DNA of 64,000 nucleotides, taken from Conchocele bisecta. Taxonomy: Eukaryota > Mollusca > Bivalvia > Lucinida > Thyasiridae. The stretch is taken from NCBI GenBank assembly GCA_029237695.1, contig CM055273.1, positions 58,579,968-58,643,967 of the forward strand, in the 5' to 3' direction. A program made the translations under genes and the position numbers. Below the pieces are notes generated by a model, which had not been told where the DNA came from, ran no database searches, and worked only from the letters and a program-made list of their open reading frames with translations. Below are positions 11,226 through 21,690 of this stretch, piece after piece (position 1 is the stretch's first letter; every line of letters begins with the position of its first letter).

Positions 11226-11302
11226 TCGACGGTATGGAGACTAGTGTAGTCTCAGGTGAGACTGTGCGGATGCGCAGGCTGATCTGGGGCTACACTAGTC
11301 GC
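11226..11302. repeat. D-type core hairpin, isolated
   Basis: ACTAGTGTAGTCTCAGG and its partner CTGATCTGGGGCTACACTAG flank GACTGTGCGGATGCGCAGG. No surrounding termini identified. Confidence 0.55.
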
Positions 11303-11517
11303 GTGTATCATACGATTTATTTTCTCAGCCGATGGACCATTTATAAATGCATGTTCCTTATTAGGCAATAAAACAGTACTTTGGTCCTCAGATATAGCCG
11401 CCTCTGCATAATCCCTGCGCGTTGAGCATTTTTATTCTGCCTATCTGTCTGACGAAAATCTTGTGCTTTTTCACGTCTAAAGAAGTAATAGTAACTTTAT
11501 AGAACATGTCTTTTTTC

Positions 11518-11588
11518 GTTTGAGATGTTCGTCTCTGATTTTTTCGAGTTTCCAAATTGAAAAATATCAGAGACGAACATCTCAAACA
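11518..11588. repeat. Short palindrome
   Basis: GTTTGAGATGTTCGTCTC and its exact complement flank a roughly 30-base A/T-rich loop containing TTTTTCGAGTTTCC. Confidence 0.6.
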
Positions 11589-11754
11589 GACAAACAAATA
11601 TAAAATAGTAATTTCCAATAACCTCCGAAGCGAAGCAAATTTAAAACACATTGTTTTAAAGTCACATTGTTTTAAAGTTCTATAAACTTTTGGGAGTATA
11701 TACATTTATTAGTCACGGTCCCTCTTTGGGCGCCAAATGTCACATGGCGAGAAT

Positions 11755-11896
11755 GATGCGTACCCGGCCACGGGACTCGAACCCAGTACACAGGACCTCT
11801 GGATTACATTACCATCGCTCTAACCGACTGAGCAGTCGGCTGGAGCGATGGTACCGTAAACCAGAGGTCCCCGGTTCGATTCCGGACCGGTGCGCC
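11755..11896. repeat. Two head-to-head tRNA-like (SINE head) sequences
   Basis: On the minus strand (11759-11833) there is an A-box-like GCTCAGTCGGTTAGAGC and a B-box GGGTTCGAGTCCC. On the plus strand (about 11825-11896) there is a degenerate A-box and the B-box CCGGTTCGATTCCGG. Neither folds into a full cloverleaf with a paired acceptor stem, and their anticodon regions are the same sequence in opposite directions. I read this as an inverted pair of tRNA-derived SINE heads carrying internal Pol III promoter boxes, not functional tRNAs. Confidence 0.65.
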
Positions 11897-12048
11897 TGTA
11901 TTACATGGAATAAAAAATAGGCAAACGAAGAAAATGAACAAAATGAATAATTCTTTGTCAAACATAAAACATCACTGCCATAGTGATCAGTATATATCAA
12001 GTTTCGACTGCGCGGAGCATGGTCTACACCGTTCACAATTGTATCATT

Positions 12049-12568
12049 AAAGGTACATGCCAACTCAGTAAGCACAAAATGTTCTTTATAGGAATTAAAT
12101 AAGTGTATAAGTGTGTCACTATTCCACCAGTTCTAAAAATTACAAGTGCCCGGAAAACAGATATAATTATTTAGTAATATTTATTTTATTGATAGTGACG
12201 CGCGTTGGTATCAGGCTATTGTCATATGCAAATGAGGCATGATATTTTTTACTTATTTATACTAATGAAATGCGTCGCCTGAAAAAATAACATTTTTGAC
12301 AGATTATAAAGTATGATCATTGCACATCAAAAAAAATAAATACAGAGAAATAAATAGTAATGTCCGTTAACATTTTAAGGAAACACGGTTATCGCCCCTG
12401 ATATCAGTGTGAACATTTTCGTCTAAAATAAAATGTATAATAATGCTAATCAATACGTGGGGTAATGATGAATGAATGTTCTTTTTGCCAGGAAATGTCA
12501 TACGTACAGAATATACAAAAGTATCTGTATCACTATAGTGTAACCTACTGCGTGGGCATGTACCTTTA
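12049..12568. mobile_element. Family Q element, copy 1
   Basis: About 520 bp with ends AAAGGTACATGCC and GGCATGTACCTTT. Conserved inner blocks: CTATTCCACCAGTTC, GATAGTGACGCGCG, the octamer ATGCAAAT (12226-12233), TAAAGTATGATCATTGCA and GGAAACACGGTTATCG. Other copies: 23654-24153, 26383-26898, 36780-37254. Confidence 0.82.
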
Positions 12569-12936
12569 ACATTGGTGGACACGCCCACGTTATATACCAG
12601 TAAGTGTTTAATGTCGCGGGCTTGTATAGTATAATAATGCAACAGGGTTTTCATAAATTCACGTTTCGAATGTATATTCAATTACAAATGACAAATATCA
12701 AGTTTCATCATGCAAGGGAAGCACATTAATTAATGCTTAAAGAAACCGTTAACGTTTAACTACGCCCAACAATAGTATGGTAATACTCCATCAATCAACG
12801 TCAGTTTACAAAGTAATTTCCAAACCGAATGCACCCTTTGTGCAAATGCAGTAAACAGATATTCAGATCATCGTGAAATGGTACGAGATATCCAAAGGAA
12901 ACCAATGAACCAACGTAAACATGCATCTAACACACC
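12569..12936. other. Spacer, nothing recognised
   Basis: AT-rich sequence. No supported gene or repeat. Confidence 0.35.
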
Positions 12937-13130
12937 AGGGGTTCATTTCACTAAACTTCGTACGACTAAAATGTTATGATAGTCTGTAAATTTCACATTA
13001 ACAATGTTTTCTTGTAAACAATTATTGGATTTACATTTATTGAGCATAGGCTGCATGCAGCCTATGCTCAATAAATGTAAATCCATCAATTGAAATGTGT
13101 TGATCCTAAATTTGCACTTTTGCAACATTT
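12937..13130. mobile_element. Family F element, copy 2 (right end lost)
   Basis: TTCACTAAACTTCGTACGAC, the hairpin ATTTACATTTATTGAGC ... GCTCAATAAATGTAAAT at 13030-13082, then AAATTTGCACTTTTGC where similarity stops. Confidence 0.75.
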
Positions 13131-13865
13131 AAAAAAACATCTGGTCATTGTATTCGCTATTTACTCGAATACATGTATGCGTCTACATTACTAGCTGAGT
13201 GAAGAAATGGATACTATAATAGTGCATGTACATTGTATTACACATTTTGTCAGCTGATGATGTGTAGCATAAACCGTACACAGCCATTGCACTCTGATCG
13301 GGGGCAGCATTAAACTCGTCACATTGCAATGAACCAAGTTTTCTCGTGACGCAACGCACGCAGTAAGAATATCATCTTTCAAGATAGCTACTTCCTTCTT
13401 ATCGGCGCGGTATTACCTGAAACCAGATATATCGATAATAATTACCGATTCTCGGATGATGACAGTTAAAATTAACATTGGTCTAGATGTCTAATCGATG
13501 CATCCTCAGCGCACAATACAGTTTCACCTGCGCTGAGCCAACAGTTCAATTAAATTAAAAGTGCAAAGGCGCAACACTATGTAAATTAATGACATTGATA
13601 TCGAGGCCATATTTTACTGTAAATATAATTGACGCAAGTGCTCATGTACTACCGCCAACGTCATCTACGAATTTGTAAAATCGAAATCAGTACAAGCCAC
13701 GAATGTGGCAGAACGTACAAAGCTTGGCGTATGTATCGATTTCATTTATGTATTCATGTATTTCTGTTTCTATGGCTACGCATCCATGATGATATGACCA
13801 TGTACTTCGTTTACCAGCTTCATGATACAATACTTGTAATGATGGAAAACCAGAATATTTGTTCA
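13131..13865. other. Spacer, nothing recognised
   Basis: Contains an 87-codon open frame (13629-13892) without a recognisable domain, which runs into a palindrome at its 3' end. I see no coding evidence. Confidence 0.4.
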
Positions 13866-13928
13866 AAAGTTTATGTTGTGGCCACCAGTTGAACCGTTCA
13901 ATTGGGCGGTCACAACATATATTTTCAA
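13866..13928. repeat. Small palindrome related to 56695-56785
   Basis: TATGTTGTGGCCACCAGTTG and CGGTCACAACATATA form the arms. The same design, GTCGCGACCACC / GGTGGTCGCAACAT-like, appears at 56705-56775 within a TTAA-bounded element. Confidence 0.55.
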
Positions 13929-13991
13929 GGCGGAATAATAATATTGCATTACCGAAAGTGCTAAATCAATAAAGGATCTTACATGAGTGAT

Positions 13992-14101
13992 GATTTAATA
14001 TGAGATTTATTAAACTCGTTTACTGATTTCATAAGAAACGAGGCTATGCCTCGTTTCTTATGAAATCAGTCAACGAGTTTAATAAATATCATAATAAATC
14101 A
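13992..14101. repeat. Near-perfect palindrome
   Basis: GATTTATTAAACTCGTTTAC and TTCATAAGAAACGAGGC are mirrored across a centre at about 14046. A diverged single arm (TTATTTATTAAACTCGTTG) is at 6628-6650. Confidence 0.7.
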
Positions 14102-14296
14102 ACATCAATGTTAGAGTATATGTATTGTATAAGCACAGTATATACGTTGAAGCTGTAATCACCACCTAATATATTTTCTGTACCGGACTCAATTGCATAT
14201 TTATTACACTAGTGTATTATGATTTTATTACACCGTGTTATTACATTGTGAAAGTCTATTTTATGCAAAATAAATCATTATACCCGTCTATATTTA

Positions 14297-14366
14297 CAGT
14301 GGAACATCACTAAACCGGACATCGATGGGAGTTTCTCAGTGTCTCTGGTGTAACGAGACACCACTG
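14297..14366. mobile_element. Family S pogo-like MITE, copy 1
   Basis: 70 bp, flanked by TA on both sides. Ends CAGTGGAACATCACTAAACC and a diverged ACACCACTG. TA targets and CAGTGGAACCTC-type ends are typical of pogo/Tigger elements. Confidence 0.65.
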
Positions 14367-14466
14367 TATTTCACGATAAGGAAAACTGCACGACATGTTA
14401 GTACTTTGTGATCGTGAACACACAGTATCATAGCAGCTAAATTACATTGAAAACTATGACTCTTAA

Positions 14467-14673
14467 CCCTTAAACGGCGGGAACCGAAAACTGTCGTCTG
14501 CTGTTGTTTCATGTTTTGTCTACTTCTTCCATAAAAATATGGTTTGACAGCACTTTAGAATCATTTCCGTTGGAAATGATTCTAAACTGCTGCCAAACCA
14601 TTTTTTTTGTTGAGAAATATGGAGAATACAAAAGAGTCAGCAGACGACAAAATTTAATTCAGCATTGTAAGGG
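14467..14673. mobile_element. Family H TTAA-bounded MITE, copy 1
   Basis: TTAA at 14463-14466 and 14674-14677. Ends CCCTTAAACGGCGG and AGCATTGTAAGGG. The mirrored motif GTCGTCTGCTG / CAGCAGACGAC is subterminal, and the central hairpin is TTAGAATCATTTCC. piggyBac-like by its target site and CCC end. Confidence 0.8.
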
Positions 14674-14685
14674 TTAAAACACATT

Positions 14686-14951
14686 TTTATCCCGTCAACA
14701 CAGTGCGTATGTGCCGTGAAACACGGTGCCGTGAAACGTTTTTGATATCCAGTCAATACTATTTTTGCATTTTACAGCCATTTGTAGGTGTTGACGGGGT
14801 AAATAGAATAGTAGGTTAGTGCCGTGAATGAGAAAAAATATCTGGCGCGGCACGGAAACGGGATGTGCTCGGCAGAGCCTCGCCCATCCCGTTTCCTGAG
14901 CCTTGCCAGATATTTTTTCCCATTCACGGCACTAACCTACTATTCTCTATC
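14686..14951. mobile_element. Family G composite palindrome, copy 1
   Basis: Two joined modules. One runs from TTATCCCGTCAACACAG to GTGTTGACGGGGTAA. The other runs from GAATAGTAGGTTAGTGCC to its complement, with the hairpin GAAACGGGATGTGCTCGG at the centre. Both modules occur together at 42013-42320 and 57979-58227; part of the second is at 18112-18170. Confidence 0.8.
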
Positions 14952-15555
14952 TTCTGAGTGTTCGGAGTCTTCAGTTTAGCGGTATTTTACTCTATTCAAC
15001 ATGCAAATAGACGTATACTGAGCGCCAACGACAATTGGTATGTTATCTCGTGACCTGTTTCAGATTATGTTTAATGTTGTCTGTTTCTGTTTGCATATTG
15101 ATTAATGTCCTGGCCGCAGACACGGGTAATATTGACAGATAATCCGTGTAATGGAGAGCAGATTTGTCGTATCTCGTCACAGGAAAATGGGCCCTTTGGT
15201 GAGATGAATATACACAATGGAACCTCACTAAACTGGACACCATAGGGACACAAGAGTGGCACTGATTTGTACGTTACATGCATTCGGTCAAAATAGTCAC
15301 TTGACTGTTACCGTGAAAATGTATGTTACATTATGTCAATTTGTATTTCGTATATGTAAGGGTGGGAATTGGCTCGAAGGCCGAACATACCCGGACATAT
15401 AAGTCCAAAAATAGCCGAATTTAGAGAAGTAATTTTGAAGCAATTTAAGGTGTCAATGTGGAGACTTGCATATTATAGCTAGCTATCTTATATTTAAAGA
15501 TTGTGGCCCTCAAATTATGTATTGTTACGGAAATTAAACCTAATTACCTAATTAT
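14952..15555. other. Spacer with a half S terminus
   Basis: One diverged family S end (CAATGGAACCTCACTAAAC) lies at about 15217. Otherwise no gene or clear repeat. Confidence 0.4.
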
Positions 15556-15900
15556 AATTGTACCTAATTATATAACTATTCCACAAGTTCTTAACATCAA
15601 AGATGTCAGTTTTTACTCAGTATTAACTAATATATCAATACCGTGTTAGTAATGGTGATCGCCAGTTTATGTGCATGTGACGACAGCGTGATTAGTTTTA
15701 ATTATTTAAATCAAGTATGGTTATCCTGTGTGTGTCAACATAAACGCGATTGTTGTCGATTCTTATCAATTATAGTTATTGTACACCATAAATTGCATTG
15801 GACAAATAAATATCGACTTCCTTTGAATGAATATCGAATTTTGGTAATATTTTGAGAAAACGCGGTTATTTCCCCTGACCTCAAGATTATTTATTTCCGT
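15556..15900. mobile_element. Degenerate family Q relic
   Basis: AACTATTCCACAAGTTCTTA near 15567 and GAAAACGCGGTTATTTCC near 15855 occupy the same relative order as in complete Q copies, but the ends are lost. Confidence 0.45.
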
Positions 15901-15943
15901 CATACAAATAATACAAAAAAGTACCAATATGTGTACCAGGTAA

Positions 15944-16299
15944 TAATTCCAGCACAAACATATTTACACAATTCCCTAACATTTGATTGGCCCGTAGCAA
16001 GTATCTGTCCAAACTTTATATTCCAGTAAACTCCCACGCCGAACTACTTTCCGTAACCGTGAGGCGCAGTTAAAATAATTCTTAAGAAAACGGAAAATAA
16101 ACACATTTTCTTGATGAATTTATTTCAAATGCTGGAATTATAAGTAATGAATGGCCTTTTTGTTGAATTTATCGGGGATATAAACTTGGAAAAGTCGCGG
16201 GAATACTGGACGAGGCCTTCCGGCCTTCGTCCAGTATTCCCGCGACTTTTCCAATTTTATACCCTGATAAATTCAACAAAAGGCCATTCATTCCTATAA
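15944..16299. mobile_element. Family B element, copy 2 (GGCCTTCCGG loop)
   Basis: Starts AATTCCAGCACAAA, has the unpaired half with CATTTGATTGGCCCG, then the long hairpin from GAATGAATGGCC with inner arms GTCGCGGGAATACTGGAC meeting at GAGGCCTTCCGGCC. Ends CATTCATTCCTATAA. Confidence 0.88.
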
Positions 16300-16403
16300 T
16301 AAAAATTAAACGCTCTTTGTAAATATTAACGACATCTCTTAAATGCTGAACCAAAAAATATAACCCATACAATACAGCCTGATGTGCGGGACCCCATCTT
16401 TAA

Positions 16404-16639
16404 CCCTTTCAACACCAAGTAACTTAATAGGATGTTCCATGCCAATGTTTCACGCTATTTCATTGGTCCATTCAAATTTTCAGGCTATTCCATTCTTCAG
16501 AAAGGGTATTTTTTTTCAAATTTGATAACTATTAACAAACAGTGGAGATCCTGATGAGACGGCTCGTTACGAGCCGGCTTATCTGGATCTGCACTGTTTG
16601 CAAACATTGTCTCTACAGAGGTCTGTGGTGTTGAAAGGG
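16404..16639. mobile_element. Family E TTAA-bounded MITE, copy 3
   Basis: TTAA at 16400-16403 and 16640-16643. CCCTTTCAACACC to GGTGTTGAAAGGG, with core GAGACGGCTCGTTACGAGCC. The right TTAA is also the left TTAA of the next copy. Confidence 0.88.
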
Positions 16640-16643
16640 TTAA

Positions 16644-16875
16644 CACTTTCAACACCAAGTAACTTAATAGGATGTTCCATGCCAATGTTTCACGCTATTT
16701 CATTAATTTTGTTCATTCAAATTATCCCATTCTTCTAAAAGGGTAATCTGTACGACGTTTAAAATTATTAATAAACAGTGGAGATCCTGATGAGACGGCT
16801 CGTTACGAGCCGGCTCATCTGGATCTGCACTGTTTGCAAACATTGTCTCTATAGAGGTCTGTGGTGTTGAAAGGG
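16644..16875. mobile_element. Family E TTAA-bounded MITE, copy 4, tandem with copy 3
   Basis: Starts at the shared TTAA (16640-16643) and ends before TTAA at 16876-16879. Its interior closely matches copy 3, including TAATAGGATGTTCCATGCC, so the pair is a recent tandem duplication or double insertion. Confidence 0.88.
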
Positions 16876-16929
16876 TTAATGGTGGGAATTCGCTCAAAGA
16901 ACCTTCCATATATACCCGAGATATTACAT

Positions 16930-17221
16930 CAGGGGCGGATCTATAGGGGGGGGGGCCGGGGTTGCAACCACCCCCCCCCCCACGTTCAGCCACGGAGTTT
17001 ACATAGATCACAGTTTACCACCAGTTGGAGTCTGAATTTAAATGCCGTAAAACACAGGAAAGTGCATTTCGAAGAGCTCGAAAATAGGACAACCCCCTAG
17101 TTGCGAACGGTAACTCTTGCAATTACTAGCTAGCTACGGACGGTACGGGAGTAGATTGCAAGAGTTACCTTCGCAACTAGGCAACCCTCCCCCACCCGTT
17201 CCCCAAATGCTGGACCCGCCC
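16930..17221. mobile_element. Family U element with nested V palindrome
   Basis: Starts CAGGGGCGGATCTATAGG with a G run and C run, contains TTTACATAGATCACAGTTTACC, and ends near TGGACCCGCCCATG. It is split at 17098-17180 by a palindrome (TAGTTGCGAACGGTAACTC, ACGGTACGGGAGTA) also found at 46698-46797. Confidence 0.65.
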
Positions 17222-17694
17222 ATGTACATGCAATCGTGACCAGTAGTATCGCAGGCACGATTGTGACGGCCCTGTATCGCTAAACCGTGACATTTCACAC
17301 CAAAGTAGCGCTTGATATATATTGTCTATGTAAACACAAATAGATAAAACAGTTGAGTCTGAAAAGAGAACGTCTCCATCTTAAGATAAAGCTAACTTGT
17401 TTTGTGCAGATATGCAGATATGTATACGTAACTGTGACTTGAGAACCTAAGCGTATGACATCGACGACCAGTGTAGACTCTAATCAACCTGCACATCTGC
17501 GGTTTTCAGAATTCATAGTAGCTTGTCAAATTACATCTTAAAGAAATAAAACTGTTGTTTATTGATCTTTAATGATCGGGTCATAATTTACGGAAAGGTT
17601 TATAAATCGTTTTCATGAGATCTCGCACAATTTATGAAGTACAAATCACGTGGCTTGTCTCGTATGATACCCCAGTCACACTTGGGGTTACGAC
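17222..17694. other. Spacer, nothing recognised
   Basis: A D-type half core (CCAGTGTAGACTCTAATCA) occurs at about 17467. No gene. Confidence 0.35.
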
Positions 17695-18008
17695 CTGTAG
17701 CCGATTTCATCAACATTGCAAAGTACATGTATACTTATCTAGCAAAGTATACTTTGAGGGAGTAATCATTGATTTTTCCGAAATGCATTATTTCATATAG
17801 AACGAATGATTGCATATATTTGATGATTAAAACTATGCAGAATTATTATACTGAATGTATTACATTATCACAGCCAAAATGGCTGTGATAATGTAATACA
17901 TTCAGTATAATACAAATTAATACATTTATCTTAAAATTGAAAATTTCTCCCTCAAAGTATACTTTGCTAGGAAAGTATACTTTGCAATGTTGGTGAAAGA
18001 GGCTACAG
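17695..18008. mobile_element. Family A palindromic element, copy 3
   Basis: CTGTAGCCGATTTCATCA to GGCTACAG. Mirrored AAAGTATACTT motifs and a single central GGCTGTGATAATG palindrome. Confidence 0.85.
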
Positions 18009-18111
18009 TAAAGACTAGCTACGACCTCTAAATTCCCGGCGGTCTTCGGTAAGCCTCATCCCTCGTACGATAGGTTGCCAACGGTCTCCCGATGGTCTAT
18101 GGCGATCGTTA

Positions 18112-18170
18112 TGGAGAATAGTAGGTTAATGCCGTGAATGGAAACAAAATATATGGCAAGGCTTAGGAAA
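18112..18170. mobile_element. Family G fragment
   Basis: GAGAATAGTAGGTTAATGCC through GGCAAGGCTTAGGAAACGG matches one arm of the second G module only. Confidence 0.6.
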
Positions 18171-18374
18171 CGGACCAACACGACGTGATCTAACTGTGTT
18201 ATCACATCCTCATGTTCATACATTGCCCAAATGTGCTGTGTAAATGCAGAAACAAAACCAAAACTCGAAAATGTATCAAAGATGTAATAACAGTCAATAG
18301 TTACGTGTATACCCTGGTCAGACAGCACAATTTTCGGCAATTTTCGAAATCAATATATTATACAAACAGCCAGG

Positions 18375-18475
18375 CGATTAAGTCGAAAATTCTGTTTGTA
18401 ACGCAGGGCGACAATGTAAGTCACCCTGCGTTACAGACATAAATTTCGGGTTACCTGGCGATAAGAGAGATCATT
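18375..18475. repeat. Palindrome with CGCAGGG core
   Basis: CAGGCGATTAAGTCGAAA ... GTAACGCAGGGCGAC is mirrored by CACCCTGCGTTAC ... TTACCTGGCGAT. Non-coding. Confidence 0.6.
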
Positions 18476-18800
18476 CTAGAGTCAGTCACATATTCGTTTT
18501 GCATATTTCTCGTGCTTACCATTAAAAGACGATAAAACGAATATTGTCGTTTGATGGTCGGTTACATTTTGTTCGTATGTTTTGGTAGCACATTTGGGAC
18601 GATTCTCATGCATTGTCAAAACATGTTAATCTCTGGATATATTGAACATACGTAAAACACAGATGACACAATTTAGTTCAGCGTTATAAGCGTCCATCAG
18701 CGATCGTTCACCTAATAATAATAAAAGTGAAAAATTATTGACTTAACGATCGGACCAAACGTTTTGAAACACTGAGCATGCAGTAAACACCACGTGTCAT

Positions 18801-19038
18801 ATGTGGCTGCGACTGGAGAAATGGAGCTTGTGGTTTTTGCGACCAGTGTAGATCCAGATCAGCCTGTGCATCCGCACAGTCTGATCAGGATATACACTGG
18901 TCGCCATTCCATCAATTAAACTCCCATACTCCATCTAACAAGCAATACATATCGTTATCAGGCTACATGACTGTGCTTTGATCAGGAGCTACACTGGTCA
19001 CAAATCACATAATTCCCATTTATCCAGTGACAGTCACA
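18801..19038. mobile_element. Family D element, copy 3
   Basis: ATGTGGCTGCGACTGG to CAGTGACAGTCACAT. Both inner hairpins and TCTAACAAGCAATA are present. Confidence 0.85.
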
Positions 19039-19254
19039 TTTTTAATTCTACGTGTAAATATTGTAAAACTATATTTTAAAACGGTAATTATTATTTTATG
19101 ACACCTCAGTGTGACATCGATCTGGGACAATGTCATGACACCACGGGAAACCGCTTGAAATAATGAGGTTTCAATTAACCCTCGGAAGAAACGCCCAATG
19201 ACATCGATAGATGACGAAATTTTCATAGCAAGCAAATGCGGATTAGTATTCCTC

Positions 19255-19385
19255 ATTTGCCACGAAAATTATGTCATCTTCCGACGTCATTTACAGAAAA
19301 TATCGTAAATTTTGTAAATAGGTTTCATGAGATATTCCACATGTTCTTAGGTACAAAATCACATGGCGTGTCTCATATGTCGTAC
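19255..19385. repeat. Family N arm
   Basis: CGACGTCATTTACAGAAAAT, then TTGTAAATAGGTTTCATGAG and CACATGGCGTGTCTCATATG. The same order occurs at 38525-38630. Confidence 0.55.
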
Positions 19386-19444
19386 ATGTGGCTGTGACTG
19401 GAGAAATGTGGCTTATGGGATTCATGGCCGGTCTCGTTCCCATG

Positions 19445-19765
19445 GGCGAATTCAGGGGGGGGGGGCGGACCCCTCGCACGCCCCCCCCCCCTAAAATTCG
19501 CCGAGTAAAAATTTTTTACAAGTTACAAGGCACGTTTCTACAGACATTTTGCCAAGTGCCATGTATTCCATGCATTTTACGGTCGTTGTCTTATTGTTTC
19601 AAAATTTAAACGTTTTCAATCAAAAATCACGTCTAAACATACTGTGACAGTGTCAATATGTTTGCTCCAAAATGCGCCAGAACGCAGGAAATGCGATGTA
19701 AATAAGCCCCCCCCCCCCCCCCCACCCCCCTAACCCGAAATCCTGGATCCACGCCTGGTTCCTGG
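19445..19765. mobile_element. Family U element with G/C runs
   Basis: GGGCGAATTCAGGGGGGG to CCTGGATCCACGCCTGG, with AAATGCGCCAGAACGCAGG (19670-19690) as in the 6455 copy. hAT-like MITE by end type; no clear 8-bp duplication seen. Confidence 0.55.
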
Positions 19766-19997
19766 ATCTACATCGGTCGCAACACACTGGATCTACACTG
19801 GTCGCAAGACCCATAAGTCATATGTCTCCAGTAACAGCACCATATTATTCACGGATTCACCTACGAGTGGCAATCAGCAGGTTGTGTAAGTGGGTAAGTC
19901 GTATATCTCGGCAACCGCATGCCACTCATCGAAAGAAGGCCCATAGATCCCCAGAGGCACGTTCCCGGATGTCGATTCAACCTGGATGCGTCGGACC

Positions 19998-20231
19998 CAG
20001 GTGCCCGTTTCACTAATCTTCGTACGACTAAAATGTTCGTAAGTGCACAATTATGATAGTCTTTGAATTTTACACTAACATTGTTTTCTTGTTAACAAGT
20101 ATTGGATTTACATTTATTGTGCATATGCAGCCTATGTTCAATAAATGTAAATTCATCAATTGAAATTTCCAGACGATACTAAATTTGCAATTACGAACGT
20201 TTTACTCGTACGAAGTTTAGTGAAACGGGCC
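19998..20231. mobile_element. Family F element, copy 3, abutting A copy 4
   Basis: CAGGTGCCCGTTTCAC to GTGAAACGGGCCCCTG, with the hairpin TTTACATTTATTGTGCATA at the centre. Family A starts at the next bases. Confidence 0.82.
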
Positions 20232-20441
20232 CCTGTAGCCGATTTCATCAAAATTGCAACGTATACTTATCTAGCAAAGTATTCTTTGAGGGAGTAATCA
20301 TTTATTTTCCCCAAAATGTGATAATGTAATAAATTCAGTATAATAAAAAATAATAAATTTATCCCAAAATTGAAAATTTCTCCCTCAAAGTATACATTGC
20401 TAGAAAAGTATACTTTGCAATGTTGGTGAAACGGGCCGCAG
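20232..20441. mobile_element. Family A element, copy 4 (internal deletion)
   Basis: CTGTAGCCGATTTCATCA is joined after a short left arm to GTGATAATGTAATAAATTC. The right arm is complete, ending GGTGAAACGGGCCGCAG. Confidence 0.8.
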
Positions 20442-20631
20442 TTCCCACGGAGGATCTTCGCAAGCGGGCTCGAAAATAATGATACAGTGAAACCTCTCCA
20501 AACCGGACACCATGTCGATTCAAGCGTTGGTAATTTTGCTGTGTTTAATTGTCATTTAACTGCGATGGTCCTATCTGTTCGCGATCGCAAAACAGTAAAA
20601 CGTGTATTGGTGTGAGCATATGCCTGAATTA

Positions 20632-20700
20632 CAGTGGAGCATCTCTAAATCGGACACCACGGGGACTTCCCAGGGAGTCTGGTTTAAAGAGGTTCCACTG
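20632..20700. mobile_element. Family S pogo-like MITE, copy 2
   Basis: 69 bp with TA at 20630-20631 and 20701-20702. Ends CAGTGGAGCATCTCTAAA and TTTAAAGAGGTTCCACTG. A half copy lies at 20486-20515. Confidence 0.78.
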
Positions 20701-20702
20701 TA

Positions 20703-21141
20703 ACTGTAAAATATTCACACATGTCCGGAATTTCGATGCATATGACTTATCATAGTTTCTTACGTAGTTTAATAAATGCTTTATTAAATCATCACAACTA
20801 TGAAGTTACACGTATTACATGAACACAACCATATTAATACACGTAGCTGTGCTGGTGGTTTCTGTAGTTGTATACTTATACATATACATTGATACACAAT
20901 ATGTATGATCAATATACTTCGCAGGCCCATGTTATGCAGTACGTGTACTTTTCATACCATTTCAGTCGCGAATTCTGGCCCATTTAATCAAGTTCCATGT
21001 TAGATAAGAGTGGAATACCTCGGTTCCAGCAAGACTACACACAATCGAGGCTGTTCTAAGCCACTGACGACAGGTTATCTTTGCATTGTGGAGGAAATTA
21101 CACTTTCCACTAGAGCTACTGTCATACCGAACTGGTATGGT
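20703..21141. other. Spacer, nothing recognised
   Basis: No gene or clear repeat. Confidence 0.35.
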
Positions 21142-21166
21142 GTTTATCACACAGGCACTTGGCACG

Positions 21167-21352
21167 CACAGGTGGAAGACTCGGACCTATGACACCAAAA
21201 CAATGCCTATTAAAAAAAAATCCCATTACCCCACCCACTTGGTCTCGTACAGTACTATACGTTAATTCTGTACGAGACCAAGTGGGTGAGGTAATGGGAT
21301 TTTTTTTAATAGGCATTTTTTTGGTGTCATAGGTCCGAGTCTTCCACCTGTG
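21167..21352. mobile_element. Nested hAT-like palindromic MITE
   Basis: 186 bp, CACAGGTGGAAGACTCGG to its complement, with the centre near 21262. The perfect 8-bp duplication TTGGCACG lies at 21159-21166 and 21353-21360. Removing it with one duplicate restores the M left end, CACAGGCACTTGG then CACGTGGTATG. Almost no arm mismatches, so it is young. Confidence 0.92.
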
Positions 21353-21527
21353 TTGGCACGTGGTATGTACGACAAAACGCTCTTTAAATCATACCCAATT
21401 TTACTCTGATATTAAATATCTACAAGGTAGGACATCGCCATCTTTTCAACCAACGAAAGTGGTACTTGTGTACCTTAGGCTCGGCACGCTAATTCAGTAA
21501 TTGTAACGCACGAGAAGGCCGGGACCC

Positions 21528-21690
21528 TGCTGGTCCCGGCCTTCACACGCGTTACAATTACTGAATTAGCTGGTTCCGGCCTTCACGCGCGTTACAATTA
21601 CTGAATTAGCTGGTCCCGGCCTTCACGCGCGTTACAATTACTGAATAGCTGGTCCCGGCCTTCTCGTGCGTTACAATTACTGAATCAGCG
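21528..21690 (+). repeat. 40-bp tandem repeat at the centre of M copy 2
   Basis: Four units of GGTCCCGGCCTTCACGCGCG plus TTACAATTACTGAATTAGCT (with small changes). Copy 1 has only a single short GTAACGCGCGTTAC centre, so the repeats arose after the copies separated. Confidence 0.88.

Noticed and set aside
13629..13892. 87-codon frame as a small membrane protein
   Set aside because: Hydrophobic stretches arise from AT-rich codons, the end overlaps a palindrome, and no splice or homologue was recognised.
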